DNA of 63,281 bases from CAZBQG01 sp964493945 (GCA_964493945.1 CAZBQG010000001.1:1-63281), one strand, 5' to 3'; positions 17,384 to 26,487 are shown, counted from the first letter of the stretch. Numbers and translations: made by a program. Notes: generated by a model from the letters alone, not told the origin.

Positions 17384-18268
17384 TCATCCCCCCAAACAAC
17401 CGGGCCGGATTATCCACCAATATCTTCCGCCGTTGTTCCGCCTCCGGCGCCGCGCGGTAGAGGAATTCCACCAGTTCGGCGTCGTTGGGCATGGGCTTGG
17501 TATATTGCACATGGGCCAGTCGGTGCACCAGATGGCGCGGTCGGGCGCCGCCTCGATAAACGCCCGGGCATAGGGCAGCGCATCGTCCCATTGTTCGGTT
17601 TGGACCGACCTCCGGTCACCATTTGATACCAGGATCCACCAATTCTCCCGCTCCAGCAGGCCCAGCATCATCTTGAGCGGTGCCTGCTCCAGGCCCTTGT
17701 CGAAGACCAGATGGCCCATATGATCGATGACGATGGGGGTTTTTACCTTGTCCAGCAGATCGGTCAGACCGAGCCATTCATCGCCGGCGGAATGGACCTT
17801 GGCGTGCCAGCCATATTCACCGATGCGGGCCAGGGAGCGGAGAAATTCATCCTCCGTGGGCGCGATGTTGAGCTGCTTCCAGAAGTTAAAGCGCGCGGCC
17901 CTGACGCCCGCTTCGTGAAGGCGCAGCAGTTCCCCGTCGCTTACCGTGTCATTGATGATCTCCACCCCCCGGTAATTGGGCCCGGCATGGGCCAGCGCAT
18001 CCAAAAGAATGGAATGATCGGTGCCGTGCGCCGTGGATTGCACGATCACGCCCCGCTTCACACCCAGCGCCCCATGCATGGCCAAACCCGCCCCGACGGT
18101 TCCGTCGGCGGGTGGCGGATAGGCGCTTTGTTTGCGCAGCGGATAAACGTCTGGATCGCCGAACACATGGATCTGGCAATCCCAACTGCCGGCCGGCATG
18201 GGCTCGGCTGGCCGGCGCGTATCGGCGCGGAATTTCGCGTATTTTTCCATGATGCCTGCTTTCCCCAT
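17384..18268 (-). CDS. Amidohydrolase (lactonase-like), frameshifted near its 3' end
   Basis: TIM-barrel amidohydrolase of the LigI/2-pyrone-4,6-dicarboxylate lactonase-like branch: WDCQIHVFGDPDVYPL near the start, VIDHMGHLVFD in the middle, and AIWCTDWP with the late metal Asp. After CTDWP the frame drifts into nonsense, while the other minus frame continues correctly as HVQYTKPMPNDAELVEF and NPARLFGG. One missing base at GGG 17513-17515 (plus strand) explains it. A second slip at the C run 17388-17393 would give a natural stop at 17344. Start may be ATG 18268 or 18250. I treat it as a functional gene with sequencing slips, though a pseudogene is possible. Confidence 0.75.
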   Translation of the reverse strand: MGKAGIMEKYAKFRADTRRPAEPMPAGSWDCQIHVFGDPDVYPLRKQSAYPPPADGTVGAGLAMHGALGVKRGVIVQSTAHGTDHSILLDALAHAGPNYRGVEIINDTVSDGELLRLHEAGVRAARFNFWKQLNIAPTEDEFLRSLARIGEYGWHAKVHSAGDEWLGLTDLLDKVKTPIVIDHMGHLVFDKGLEQAPLKMMLGLLERENWWILVSNGDRRSVQTEQWDDALPYARAFIEAAPDRAIWCTDWPMCNIPSPCPTTPNWWNSSTARRRRRNNGGRYWWIIRPGCLGG

Positions 18269-18332
18269 TTAGTGTTTTGCCTCTTTTGACCGGCGGATGG
18301 GATTATGTTCCCATATGGTAGGGAGAGAAAGC

Positions 18333-19721
18333 ATGGCGCGGGCATATCTGGGGGATTTGGGCAAAGTCATCAAGCGCCTCGAAGGCATGGGGCGCCTGAC
18401 CCGCATCCATTCCGAAGTGGACCCGGTGCATGAACTGGCCGCCCTGGCCGCCAGGATGGCTGGGCGGGACGCGGCCATTTTGTTCGAAAACGTCAAGGGC
18501 CACAAAGCGCCAGTGCTTTGCGGGCTTTATTCCTCCAAACCCCTGCTCATGGATCTGCTGGGCAGCAAGGGCGAAACGCCGGATCGCTTCATCGCCGCCC
18601 GGGTGGCTCAATGGCAACAACACCCCGTGGCGCCCCTGGTCAAAAAGACGGGCCCGGTCAAGCAGGTCACCCAGAACAAACCTGACGTGACCCGGCTGCC
18701 GGTGCCCACACATGCGCTGGCCGACGGTGGGGCCTATTTCGATGCCGCCGTGGTGCTGGCGCGGGACCCGGAGACGGGCGTGCGCAATGCCTCCATCCAC
18801 CGCACCCAGGTGATTGACGCAACCACGCTCGCATTGCTCATCGATCCCGGACGTCATTTGGGGGACTATCTGGAAAAGGCCAGGAATCTTGGCCAGCCCC
18901 TGCCCATCACCATCAATATCGGCGTGGGACCTTCCGTCTATTTCGCCGCCGCCACGCCATCCGGGGCCGCGCCACTGGACAGCGACGAGCTGGGCGTCGC
19001 CAGCGCCTTCCAGGAATCCCCCCTGGAACTGGTAAAGGGCAACATGTCGGATGTGGAACTGATCGGGCGGGCCATGTATGCCATGGAATGCGACCTGTTG
19101 CCCGGCGAGACCGAAATGGAAGGCCCCTTTGCAGAGGTTACCGGCCTTTATGCCCTACCGGCCCGGCGCCCTAGGGTGAAAATCAAGGCCATCCATCACC
19201 GGCGCAAGCCAATATTCCATACCCAGCTTTCGGGCACCGGCGGATTTTCCATGGTGGGCATGATGGGAGGTGCCCAGATGATGGAGCTGTTGCCCAAACA
19301 GGTTCCGGGCATATTGGATGTGCATATGACGCCGGGCGCCAGCGGGCTGATGCATGCGGTCATTCAGATGACGCCGACGCAATCCGGCTGGCCCAAGAAC
19401 GCCATCATGGCCGCCTTTGGTCAGTTCAGCTCGCTTAAAATGGTGACTGTCGTGGATGAGGATGTGGATATCCGCGACCCGGACGATGTGGAATGGGCCA
19501 TGGCCAACCGGCTGATCCCGTCCACCGGCATACATTTAGTGCAGGCCAGCCAGGGCCTTGGGCTCAACCCCAGTTTCCCGGACGGCATCGGCACCAAGAT
19601 CGGTTTCGATTGCACCCGCGCCTTTCCCCATGAGGAAAAAGACGACCGGGTTACCTTTCAAGAGGTAAGCCTGGCGGACTATAAAATAGAATATGCAGCC
19701 AAACATGATAAATGGAGGTGA
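18333..19721 (+). CDS. UbiD-family prenylated-FMN decarboxylase
   Basis: 462-residue (de)carboxylase of the UbiD group, which uses prenylated FMN to remove carboxylate from aromatic or unsaturated acids. The catalytic region is MECDLLPGETEMEGPFAEVTG, giving the Glu pair of the family, with SAFQESPLELVKG before it and HMTPGASGLMHAV after. ATG 18333 follows GGGAGA. The next Rid gene starts three bases after its stop, its Shine-Dalgarno GGAGG lying inside the last codons. No ubiX (flavin prenyltransferase) is present in the window. In this context the substrate is more likely a catabolic aromatic acid than the ubiquinone precursor. Confidence 0.9.
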   Translation: MARAYLGDLGKVIKRLEGMGRLTRIHSEVDPVHELAALAARMAGRDAAILFENVKGHKAPVLCGLYSSKPLLMDLLGSKGETPDRFIAARVAQWQQHPVAPLVKKTGPVKQVTQNKPDVTRLPVPTHALADGGAYFDAAVVLARDPETGVRNASIHRTQVIDATTLALLIDPGRHLGDYLEKARNLGQPLPITINIGVGPSVYFAAATPSGAAPLDSDELGVASAFQESPLELVKGNMSDVELIGRAMYAMECDLLPGETEMEGPFAEVTGLYALPARRPRVKIKAIHHRRKPIFHTQLSGTGGFSMVGMMGGAQMMELLPKQVPGILDVHMTPGASGLMHAVIQMTPTQSGWPKNAIMAAFGQFSSLKMVTVVDEDVDIRDPDDVEWAMANRLIPSTGIHLVQASQGLGLNPSFPDGIGTKIGFDCTRAFPHEEKDDRVTFQEVSLADYKIEYAAKHDKWR

Positions 19722-19723
19722 AG

Positions 19724-20113
19724 ATGTTCCAACTGTCCGACCCCGAAGGGGTGCATAAACCCAGGGTCAAATATGCCCATGCCGCGCTGATCAAGGCGGG
19801 CACGGATATTTTGCATATTTCCGGCCAGGTGGGCATTTCGCTGGAAGGTGAGATCGTCGACGGGTTCTCCCAGCAATGCCGGCTGGCCTACACCAACCTG
19901 CTGGCCGTGCTCAAATCCCAAAATCTCGGCCCGGAGCATATTTTCAAGACCACGCTTTTGCTCACCGATCAAGGCAACATGGAAGAGATGTTCGCCATCC
20001 AGGCCGAGATGATGGGGGATTTCTGCCCGGCCAGCACGTTGATGGTGCTGAGAAGCCTGGCCCGGCCTGAAATCCAGTTTGAGGTAGAAGCCCTCGCCGC
20101 CATCCCGGGCTGA
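19724..20113 (+). CDS. Rid-family protein, copy 3, lacking the RidA arginine
   Basis: 129-residue Rid-fold protein (AALIKAGTDILHISGQVGIS, then HIFKTTLLLTDQ). At the C-terminus it reads LRSLARPEIQFEVE. Aligned with the other two copies (IKRLARPE, IARLAHPD) the position of the RidA Arg is Ser here, with an Arg one place earlier. That suggests a non-deaminase Rid subfamily or a shifted active site. It is translationally coupled to the UbiD gene and followed after 11 bases by an MFS carrier. Confidence 0.85.
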   Translation: MFQLSDPEGVHKPRVKYAHAALIKAGTDILHISGQVGISLEGEIVDGFSQQCRLAYTNLLAVLKSQNLGPEHIFKTTLLLTDQGNMEEMFAIQAEMMGDFCPASTLMVLRSLARPEIQFEVEALAAIPG

Positions 20114-20124
20114 GACAGACAAGC

Positions 20125-21366
20125 TTGCAAGAGCCTGAAAAAGAGCCAGGTCCTCTCCAGCTTCTGCGCCAGCCCGATTTCCTCAGGGCCTGGCTGGCGG
20201 GCGCCATGGCCGGCATCATGCGCTGGCTGGATATGCTGGCCGTCGCCCTTTATGTGCTGGACATTACGGACTCGCCCCTGTCCGTGGCGCTGGCCCTGTT
20301 TGTGCGCATGGTGCCCATGTTCCTGTTCGGCGCCGTCGCCGGCGCCGTCGCCGAAAAGGTCGACCGGCGGAAATTGCTGATCGGCTCTTTGTTGTTCCTC
20401 ACACTCGTTTATTGCGTCCTTGCCTGGCTTGCCTGGAACGAAGCCTTGCAGCTTTGGCAACTGGGCATCGGGGTCTTTTTAAGCGGCGTCTTTTGGACCC
20501 TGGAGCTGCCCATCCGGCGCACCATGGTGGCTGAGCTGGCCGGCATCCAGAATATCGGCGCGACCATGGGGCTGGACAGTTCAACCAATAACTTCACCCG
20601 CATGATCGGGCCTTTCACTGGCGGATTTCTCTATGAATTTTTTGGCCTGCCGGGCACCTTGATGCTGGGCGCCGGGCTTTTTGTCTCAGCCGCTTTTTTG
20701 CTGATGAGTGTGCATTACGACACCGTCAGGAGCCCGGGCGCCGGCTCCACGATCCTCCAGAACCTCCTTGAAGGGCTGCGTTTCGCCCGCGACAACAAAA
20801 CCGTCAGAGCGACCCTGATGGTGACCACCTGTCTCAATCTGTTCGGCTTTTCCTTTGTTTCCATGATCCCGGTCATTGCCCGCGAACAGTTGGGCCTGTC
20901 GCCCTTTCCCACCGGGATTCTGATGTCCGCCGATGGCTGCGGGGCCTTTATCGGCGCGCTGCTTATTGCCTTTTTCGCCCATCCGCGCCGCTTTCATCAG
21001 ATTTTTTTGGGCGGAGCCACACTTTACCTATGCTGCATCATGGTTTTCGCCTTTTCCGGCCAGTTCTGGTTTTCCCTGCCGGCGCTTTGGCTGGGCGGGT
21101 TCGGCATGTCGGGCTTTGCCGCCATGCAATCGGCCATGGTCATCGCCTCCTCGCCGCCCGAAATGCGCAACCGGGCCATGGGCGTGCTGGTCATGTGCAT
21201 TGGGTTGAGCCCCTTCGGCATTCTGATGGTGGGTTTTCTGGCCGATTGGCTGGGCGCCCATATCGCCATCCGGTTTACCTCCGCCGTCGGGCTTTTGGGC
21301 ATGGCCGGATTTGCCCTGGGCTGGCCCGAAATGCGCAAAGCGGGCAAATCCCAGGGGAGTATATGA
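20125..21366 (+). CDS. MFS transporter
   Basis: 413-residue major-facilitator protein with about 12 membrane spans, of the EntS-like (MFS_3) kind. The cytoplasmic loop 2-3 reads GAVAEKVDRRKLLIGS, and the second half has MSADGCGAFIGALL and NRAMGVLVMCIG. The start is TTG at 20125, as no ATG or GTG lies before the first span; the ribosome site is weak. Members of this branch are mostly exporters, so it could expel a toxic intermediate or take up the substrate. Confidence 0.85.
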   Translation: MQEPEKEPGPLQLLRQPDFLRAWLAGAMAGIMRWLDMLAVALYVLDITDSPLSVALALFVRMVPMFLFGAVAGAVAEKVDRRKLLIGSLLFLTLVYCVLAWLAWNEALQLWQLGIGVFLSGVFWTLELPIRRTMVAELAGIQNIGATMGLDSSTNNFTRMIGPFTGGFLYEFFGLPGTLMLGAGLFVSAAFLLMSVHYDTVRSPGAGSTILQNLLEGLRFARDNKTVRATLMVTTCLNLFGFSFVSMIPVIAREQLGLSPFPTGILMSADGCGAFIGALLIAFFAHPRRFHQIFLGGATLYLCCIMVFAFSGQFWFSLPALWLGGFGMSGFAAMQSAMVIASSPPEMRNRAMGVLVMCIGLSPFGILMVGFLADWLGAHIAIRFTSAVGLLGMAGFALGWPEMRKAGKSQGSI

Positions 21367-21438
21367 CCATTGGACGCGGTGGGGAAAAAAGCGGTATAAT
21401 AAACCACAACAGGTAAGCAGATTTCAGAAGGCCTCGCC

Positions 21439-22470
21439 ATGCGCATAATTGATAGTCATTTCCATTGGTGGCCCCGCTCGATCTTTGAGCAGCTTTGCAA
21501 ACGCAAATCCTTCCCGAAGGCCGAAAAGAATGGCAAGGGCGGATACAATTACTGGCGTGAAGAGATCACCGATGCGCGTTTCAATGTGGGCGCCGAATGG
21601 TTTGATCTGGACAAGCAATTTGAACATATGGAAGGGCTTGAACAGGACGTGGATGTGGATGTTGTCAGCTCCATCGGGCCGTTTTCCGTGCATTTTTCAG
21701 ACCTCCCCGCCGAAGAGGGGCGCGACGCCGCCATGGCCTGGAACGAAGAAATGGCCGGCGCCCAGAAAGAATATTCCGGACGGTTCTGGGGCAGCGGGGC
21801 TGTCTCCCTGGTCGATACGGAAATGGCCATCGAAACCGCCGATCATGCGATCAATGATCTGGGCCTGATGGGCATCAACCTGCCGGGCAGCGTGGGCAGT
21901 GATCCACGCATCGATGCCGAGCGGCTGGAGCCTTTCTATGACCGGATCGAGGAATTGGGCGTGCCTCTGTTTATCCACCCCACCGATGGCATCTTCCCGG
22001 AAATTCTGGATGGCTATGACGGCGCGCTTTATCTCAGCCTGGGCCGGGTGATCGATGTCAGCGTGACGGGCATGCGGCTTATCCTGTCGGGCATCATGGA
22101 ACGCCATCCCGATCTCAAGATCGTCATATCCCATACTGGGGGCGCGCTGCCTTATCAGGCCGGGCGCATGGACAAGAATTCTAAGAAAGCCAAGCTACCC
22201 CAGTTGCCCAGCACCTATATCAAACGCATGTATACCGATACGGTCACGCCCCATATGGAAGGGATGAAATTCGCCATCGAATATTATGGCGTCGATCATG
22301 TCATGTATGGCACGGACTATCCCTGCTGGAGCCCGGCGGCGGCGCTGGAATATTTCGCCCAGATCGGGCTTTCCAAAGAAGATCAGGAAAAAATCTTCTA
22401 CAGTAATGCCAGGCGCATTCTGAACCTGAAAGATCCGGCCCAAGCCCAGCCCAGCAAAGAGGCGGCCTGA
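21439..22470 (+). CDS. Amidohydrolase, ACMSD-like (second copy)
   Basis: 343-residue amidohydrolase_2 protein. Metal ligands: H7-x-H9 in IDSHFHWWP, His in IHPTDGIFP and VISHTGGALPY, and Asp in MYGTDYPCW. It is a relative of the 14474-15445 gene but diverged (about 340 residues each, different loops). An AAGG lies nine bases before the ATG. It comes after the UbiD-Rid-MFS run and 27 bases before an FAD oxidoreductase, so it belongs to the same plus-strand unit. Hydrolysis or non-oxidative decarboxylation of an aromatic or ring-opened acid is the likely chemistry. Confidence 0.87.
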   Translation: MRIIDSHFHWWPRSIFEQLCKRKSFPKAEKNGKGGYNYWREEITDARFNVGAEWFDLDKQFEHMEGLEQDVDVDVVSSIGPFSVHFSDLPAEEGRDAAMAWNEEMAGAQKEYSGRFWGSGAVSLVDTEMAIETADHAINDLGLMGINLPGSVGSDPRIDAERLEPFYDRIEELGVPLFIHPTDGIFPEILDGYDGALYLSLGRVIDVSVTGMRLILSGIMERHPDLKIVISHTGGALPYQAGRMDKNSKKAKLPQLPSTYIKRMYTDTVTPHMEGMKFAIEYYGVDHVMYGTDYPCWSPAAALEYFAQIGLSKEDQEKIFYSNARRILNLKDPAQAQPSKEAA

Positions 22471-22497
22471 CCCGCTCTCGCCCAAGCGGCTCGCTTC

Positions 22498-23934
22498 ATG
22501 GTGCGCAAGCCATCCGCCAAGGTTAATTCCCGAAGGTGCCGTCAGGCCCTGCCAGCCCGGCGTGTGCCCGTGGCGGCGGAGGCCGATGTGGTGGTCACCG
22601 GCGGTGGCCCGGGCGGTTTTGCCGCCGCACTCCAGGCCCGGCGCATGGGCGCCAGCGTGGTCCTCATCGAAAAATACGATATGCCGGGGGGCGTACACAC
22701 ATCGGGCCTGCAAGGTGCGGCCAGCCAGGGTGCCGGCGGCATTCATACTGAATTGATGGAAAAATTCGACGCCGCCGGGCTTATTTACACCGCGACCGAA
22801 AAAACCCATCCCGGCTGGGCCGGCAATCCCCTGTCCCATTACGAAGCCAGGCTTAAGCCCGGCAGTGATTTCATCCGCCAAAGCTTCAACCCGGAAGGGG
22901 CGGGATGCGTCATGGCCGAAATGCTGGCCGAGGTGGGGGTCGAGACATTATTTGGCAGCGCCTTTGTCGATGCCACGGTCAAGGCCGGATCGGGCAATGA
23001 CCGGATTACCTCGGTGATCATCGAAAATGCATCGGGCCGCCAGGCCGTCCGTGGCAAAATTTTCATCGACGGCACGGGCACGGCGGAACTGGTGGCCAAA
23101 TCCGGCGCGCCTTTCGTCCGGGGCGGCGGGCCACAACCGCAAGGGGCCGATTGGGATGGCCAGAACCGGCCCGTGCCGGGCGGGCTTTTATGGATCATGA
23201 GCGGCATCGATCTAACCCGGCTGACAAATTACCAGCAATCCACCAACGATCCCATGCTTAGCCAATTGATCAAGGAGGCAAGCGCCGCGGGCGATATTCC
23301 GGACGGGCTCTACCGGCCCCGCATGGGGGGCACCGGCGTTTACGGCAATGCCTATATCGGCCATCCCACATTGGATATGAGCCCCATCCAGGCGGACGGC
23401 ACATTCATTATTTGGCAGAACGTGCCCTATGAATGGGATTTGCATATGGATGATGACGGTGCCCATGAGGCCCGCGCCAAAAGTACGCTCCGCCAATTCA
23501 TCAGGGCCGAGGCGGCGTTCCTCCATAAATATGTACCGGGATTTGGAAATGCCTTCATGGGCAATGTGGGGCGCTATGTGGGCATCCGCGACGGGCGCCA
23601 TCCCATCGGCGAATATGTCTTTTCATTGGCCGACGTGCTGGCCGGACGGCACTTCGCCGACGGTGTTACAAAGCCCATGCGCAGGACATTTTTCTGGGAC
23701 AATTACCGGGAACATGAATTCCAGGTTCCCTACCGCTGTTTCCTGCCCAAGAAAATCAACAATCTTTTGCTCACCGGGGCGTCCCTGTCTTTTACCTATG
23801 ACACCATTTTCATGGTCATGCGCAGCTTCCCCTGGACCACCCAGACCGGAGAGATCGCCGGGTACGCCGCCGCACTTTCGGTCCGCAAGGGCATCTCGCC
23901 CAAGGATCTAGACTGGAAAGAGCCTTATTTTTGA
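22498..23934 (+). CDS. FAD-dependent oxidoreductase
   Basis: 478-residue flavoprotein. The dinucleotide fold is DVVVTGGGPGGFAAALQA with the acidic ribose-binding end VVLIEKYD, followed by MPGGVHTSGLQGA; FIDGTGTAELV and LLLTGASLSFTYD match the FAD_oxidored group (PF12831-like). The true start is uncertain: ATG 22498 gives a basic 28-residue lead, and no strong ribosome site is seen. Together with the preceding amidohydrolase it closes the plus-strand catabolic run. A dehydrogenation or desaturation step is likely; no partner electron carrier is adjacent. Confidence 0.85.
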   Translation: MVRKPSAKVNSRRCRQALPARRVPVAAEADVVVTGGGPGGFAAALQARRMGASVVLIEKYDMPGGVHTSGLQGAASQGAGGIHTELMEKFDAAGLIYTATEKTHPGWAGNPLSHYEARLKPGSDFIRQSFNPEGAGCVMAEMLAEVGVETLFGSAFVDATVKAGSGNDRITSVIIENASGRQAVRGKIFIDGTGTAELVAKSGAPFVRGGGPQPQGADWDGQNRPVPGGLLWIMSGIDLTRLTNYQQSTNDPMLSQLIKEASAAGDIPDGLYRPRMGGTGVYGNAYIGHPTLDMSPIQADGTFIIWQNVPYEWDLHMDDDGAHEARAKSTLRQFIRAEAAFLHKYVPGFGNAFMGNVGRYVGIRDGRHPIGEYVFSLADVLAGRHFADGVTKPMRRTFFWDNYREHEFQVPYRCFLPKKINNLLLTGASLSFTYDTIFMVMRSFPWTTQTGEIAGYAAALSVRKGISPKDLDWKEPYF

Positions 23935-24042
23935 GATGATTGCGTAATCGGGTAAGTTGAGTATTATTGAGGCTAATTTTTGATTTCGCCGAATTACAAA
24001 TCCAAACAAATGGCTTGGCGGGGATTGCAGGGGTAGACACGG

Positions 24043-24822
24043 ATGGCGCTTGAATATATCGAGGCGAAAGACGTCAATTTGACCTTTACGCCGCCCAACC
24101 GGGCGCCGGTCACCGCCCTGCATGATTTCAATATTTCCGTCGGCGAAGGCGAATTCGTTTCCATCGTCGGCCCATCGGGCTGCGGCAAGAGCACCTTCCT
24201 CAACGTCCTTCTGGGCCTGATCCAGCCCAATTCGGGCGAGATGAACATTAACGGCAAGCGGGTATCGGGGCCGGGCCGGGACCGGGCCATGGTCTTTCAG
24301 GAATTCGGCCTGCTGCCCTGGCGCACGGTAGAGGACAATGTGGGCCTGGCCCTGGAACTTCGCGGCGTGGGCAAAAAACAGCGCGGCGGGGTGAGCGCCA
24401 AATTCATCGATATGGTCGGGCTGAACGGCTTTGAGAGCCATTACCCCCACGAATTATCGGGCGGCATGAAACAGCGTGTAGGCATCGCCCGCGCCCTGGT
24501 TAGCGATCCGGACGTGCTGTTGATGGATGAGCCCTTCGCCGCACTGGATGCCCAAACCCGCGACATCATGCAGGCCGAACTTCTGCGCATCTGGCAGGAG
24601 GCGAAAAAGACCGTCCTGTTCGTCACCCACCAGATCGAGGAAGCGGTCTATCTGTCGGACCGGGTGATCGTCATGACCAAGCGCCCGGGGTGCATGAAGC
24701 GGATCATCGATGTCCCCCTGGAACGGCCCCGCGATTATGAAATGCGGGTGACCCCCGAATTCAACGAGTTGAAGCTGGAAATATGGAACGAGTTGAAAGA
24801 TGAANNNNNNNNNNGGTATTAA
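24043..24822 (+). CDS. ABC transporter ATP-binding protein, NitT/TauT (SsuB) type; 3' end in a gap
   Basis: ATPase of a nitrate/sulfonate/taurine-class importer. Walker A is GPSGCGKST at 43-51, Q-loop QEFGLLPWRT, signature LSGGMKQRVGIA, Walker B VLLMDEPFAALD and switch His in VTHQIEEA. PWRT after the Q-loop is usual for the Ssu/Tau group. The last readable codons, WNELKDE, lie right before ten N at 24805-24814, so the final few residues and stop are unknown; the protein is otherwise full length. It starts an operon with two permeases. Confidence 0.9.
   Translation: MALEYIEAKDVNLTFTPPNRAPVTALHDFNISVGEGEFVSIVGPSGCGKSTFLNVLLGLIQPNSGEMNINGKRVSGPGRDRAMVFQEFGLLPWRTVEDNVGLALELRGVGKKQRGGVSAKFIDMVGLNGFESHYPHELSGGMKQRVGIARALVSDPDVLLMDEPFAALDAQTRDIMQAELLRIWQEAKKTVLFVTHQIEEAVYLSDRVIVMTKRPGCMKRIIDVPLERPRDYEMRVTPEFNELKLEIWNELKDEXXXXY
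24805..24814. other. Assembly gap (ten N)
   Basis: Ten undetermined bases at the boundary between the ATPase and first permease genes. The length may be a placeholder, so the reading frame across it cannot be trusted. Confidence 0.99.
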
Positions 24823-24829
24823 GGAAATC

Positions 24830-25603
24830 ATGACCCAAATCTTCCAGGACTGGCGCCGCTTGCTGTTGGGTATTCTGGCGATTGCACTCTTCTTTTTTGC
24901 GTGGGAGGCGGTCCTCACCTGGGTCATTCCTCTCAACAAATTCATTATCAGCAAGCCCAGCCTTATTTTCACAGGCCTCTTCCGGGATATGGAAAGCGGG
25001 CTGATCTGGCGTGATCTGTTGGCCAGCGGGCGGCCCCTGGTTTTCGGCTTCGGCGCGGCCATTGCCGTTGGCATCCCGATCGGCGTTCTCATGGGCTGGC
25101 GCGTGCGGGTCGGCTATTCGCTGGATCCTTTATTGACCGCCCTATACGCCAGCCCCCTGGTGGCCGTGGCGCCGTTGGTGATCATTTTCTTCGGCGTCGG
25201 GATTTCGGGCAAAGCCATCCTGATTTTCGTTCTTTGCGTCTTTCCCTTTGTGTTCAATTCCTATGCGGGCGTGCGCTCGGTCGACCCACTTTTGATCAAC
25301 GCCGTACGCGCCTTTGGCGGCAAGGAGTGGCAGCTCTACCGGATCGTGCTGATCCCCACCGTCCTGCCCTTTGTCATTGCCGGAGCCCGCTATGCCATCG
25401 GGCGGGCATTGATCGGCGTCCTGGTGGGTGAGTTTTTCGCTGCCTCGGAGGGGGTGGGATACCGCATCGCCTGGTATGGCGACATGTATGTTCTGGACCG
25501 CATGTTCGGCTACATATTTGCCATCATGGTCATCGCCGTCACCTTCACCGAGGGCATCCGCTGGGCCGAACGTACCGCCTTCCCCTGGCGGGTCGGGCTG
25601 TAA
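24830..25603 (+). CDS. ABC transporter permease, NitT/TauT (SsuC) type, first
   Basis: 257-residue inner-membrane permease with about six spans. The EAA loop reads AFGGKEWQLYRIVLIPTVLP, and FFGVGISGKAILIF and GEFFAASEGVGYRI are typical of SsuC/TauC. ATG 24830 follows AAGGAAATC; the codons before it are in the gap region and are not taken as coding. It is followed after 14 bases by a second, different permease, so the membrane part is probably a heterodimer. Confidence 0.9.
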   Translation: MTQIFQDWRRLLLGILAIALFFFAWEAVLTWVIPLNKFIISKPSLIFTGLFRDMESGLIWRDLLASGRPLVFGFGAAIAVGIPIGVLMGWRVRVGYSLDPLLTALYASPLVAVAPLVIIFFGVGISGKAILIFVLCVFPFVFNSYAGVRSVDPLLINAVRAFGGKEWQLYRIVLIPTVLPFVIAGARYAIGRALIGVLVGEFFAASEGVGYRIAWYGDMYVLDRMFGYIFAIMVIAVTFTEGIRWAERTAFPWRVGL

Positions 25604-25617
25604 GGGGAGCGGATGGC

Positions 25618-26475
25618 ATGGCCGAGTATTCCACATCGGATGAAATGACGGGCGCCGGAAACGAGGTGCTGGATATCAACCGCCCGGGGCTCTGGCAGTC
25701 CAATGAACAGATTATCCTGGGCTCGGCCTTTATTATCGTGACCCTTCTCGCCTGGGAAATCGTGCCCTCCCTCCTCACCCTTTCCAGGGGCATGAAGATG
25801 TTTTTGGCGACACCCTCCGATGTGATCGGTGCCTTTGGCGAGCTGTTCGACTCCGGCAAAATCTGGCCGGCCTTGAGCTTCAGCGCCACGGCTTTCGGTC
25901 TGGGGCTGGGCCTCTCCATCATCGTCGCCCTGCCATTGGGTGTCATCATGGGCCGCTCCCGGCTGCTCAACGACATGTTCGATCCCTTCATTACCGCCAT
26001 CAACGCGACGCCCCGCCTAGTGTTTCTGCCCCTGATCCTGATTTGGTTTGGGATCGGCATGTGGTCGGTGATCGTGGTGGTCTTCATCGGGGCCCTGTTT
26101 CCCCTTTTGATCAACACCTATGAGGGCGTGAAGAACGCCGACCGGGTTCTGATCAATGTGGTCAAATCCTACGGCGCCAGTGAGTGGGAAATTAACAAAC
26201 TGGTGGTCATTCCCAATTCCCTGCCTTTCATTATTGCCGGGCTCCGATTGGCCATCGGGCGGGCCGTGCTGGGCGTGGTGGTGGCTGAATTTTTCGGCGG
26301 ATCATCCAAGGGAATCGGAGTCATCATGGTCCGCGCATCGGGCACGTTTCAGGTGGATGTGGTCTTCGCGGGCCTGATCATTTTCATGACCATATCCCTG
26401 ATCCTGACCGGTGTGGTCCGCGCCATCGAGGCCCGCTTCAACCGCTGGCGTCCACCCAAGGTAAAGAATTTTTAA
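25618..26475 (+). CDS. ABC transporter permease, NitT/TauT type, second
   Basis: 285-residue permease, with a longer N-terminal cytoplasmic lead than its neighbour. EAA loop: SYGASEWEINKLVVIPNSLP; GVVVAEFFGGSSKGIGVIM follows. A GGGGAG lies upstream of ATG 25618. It ends 20 bases before a hairpin terminator shared with the converging binding-protein gene. Two distinct permeases for one ATPase is unusual in the Ssu/Tau family, where a homodimer is common. Confidence 0.9.
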   Translation: MAEYSTSDEMTGAGNEVLDINRPGLWQSNEQIILGSAFIIVTLLAWEIVPSLLTLSRGMKMFLATPSDVIGAFGELFDSGKIWPALSFSATAFGLGLGLSIIVALPLGVIMGRSRLLNDMFDPFITAINATPRLVFLPLILIWFGIGMWSVIVVVFIGALFPLLINTYEGVKNADRVLINVVKSYGASEWEINKLVVIPNSLPFIIAGLRLAIGRAVLGVVVAEFFGGSSKGIGVIMVRASGTFQVDVVFAGLIIFMTISLILTGVVRAIEARFNRWRPPKVKNF

Positions 26476-26487
26476 ACCCCCGGTCAA

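Noticed and set aside
22195..22881. 228-codon minus-strand frame
   Set aside because: It crosses antisense to two well-supported genes (amidohydrolase and FAD oxidoreductase).
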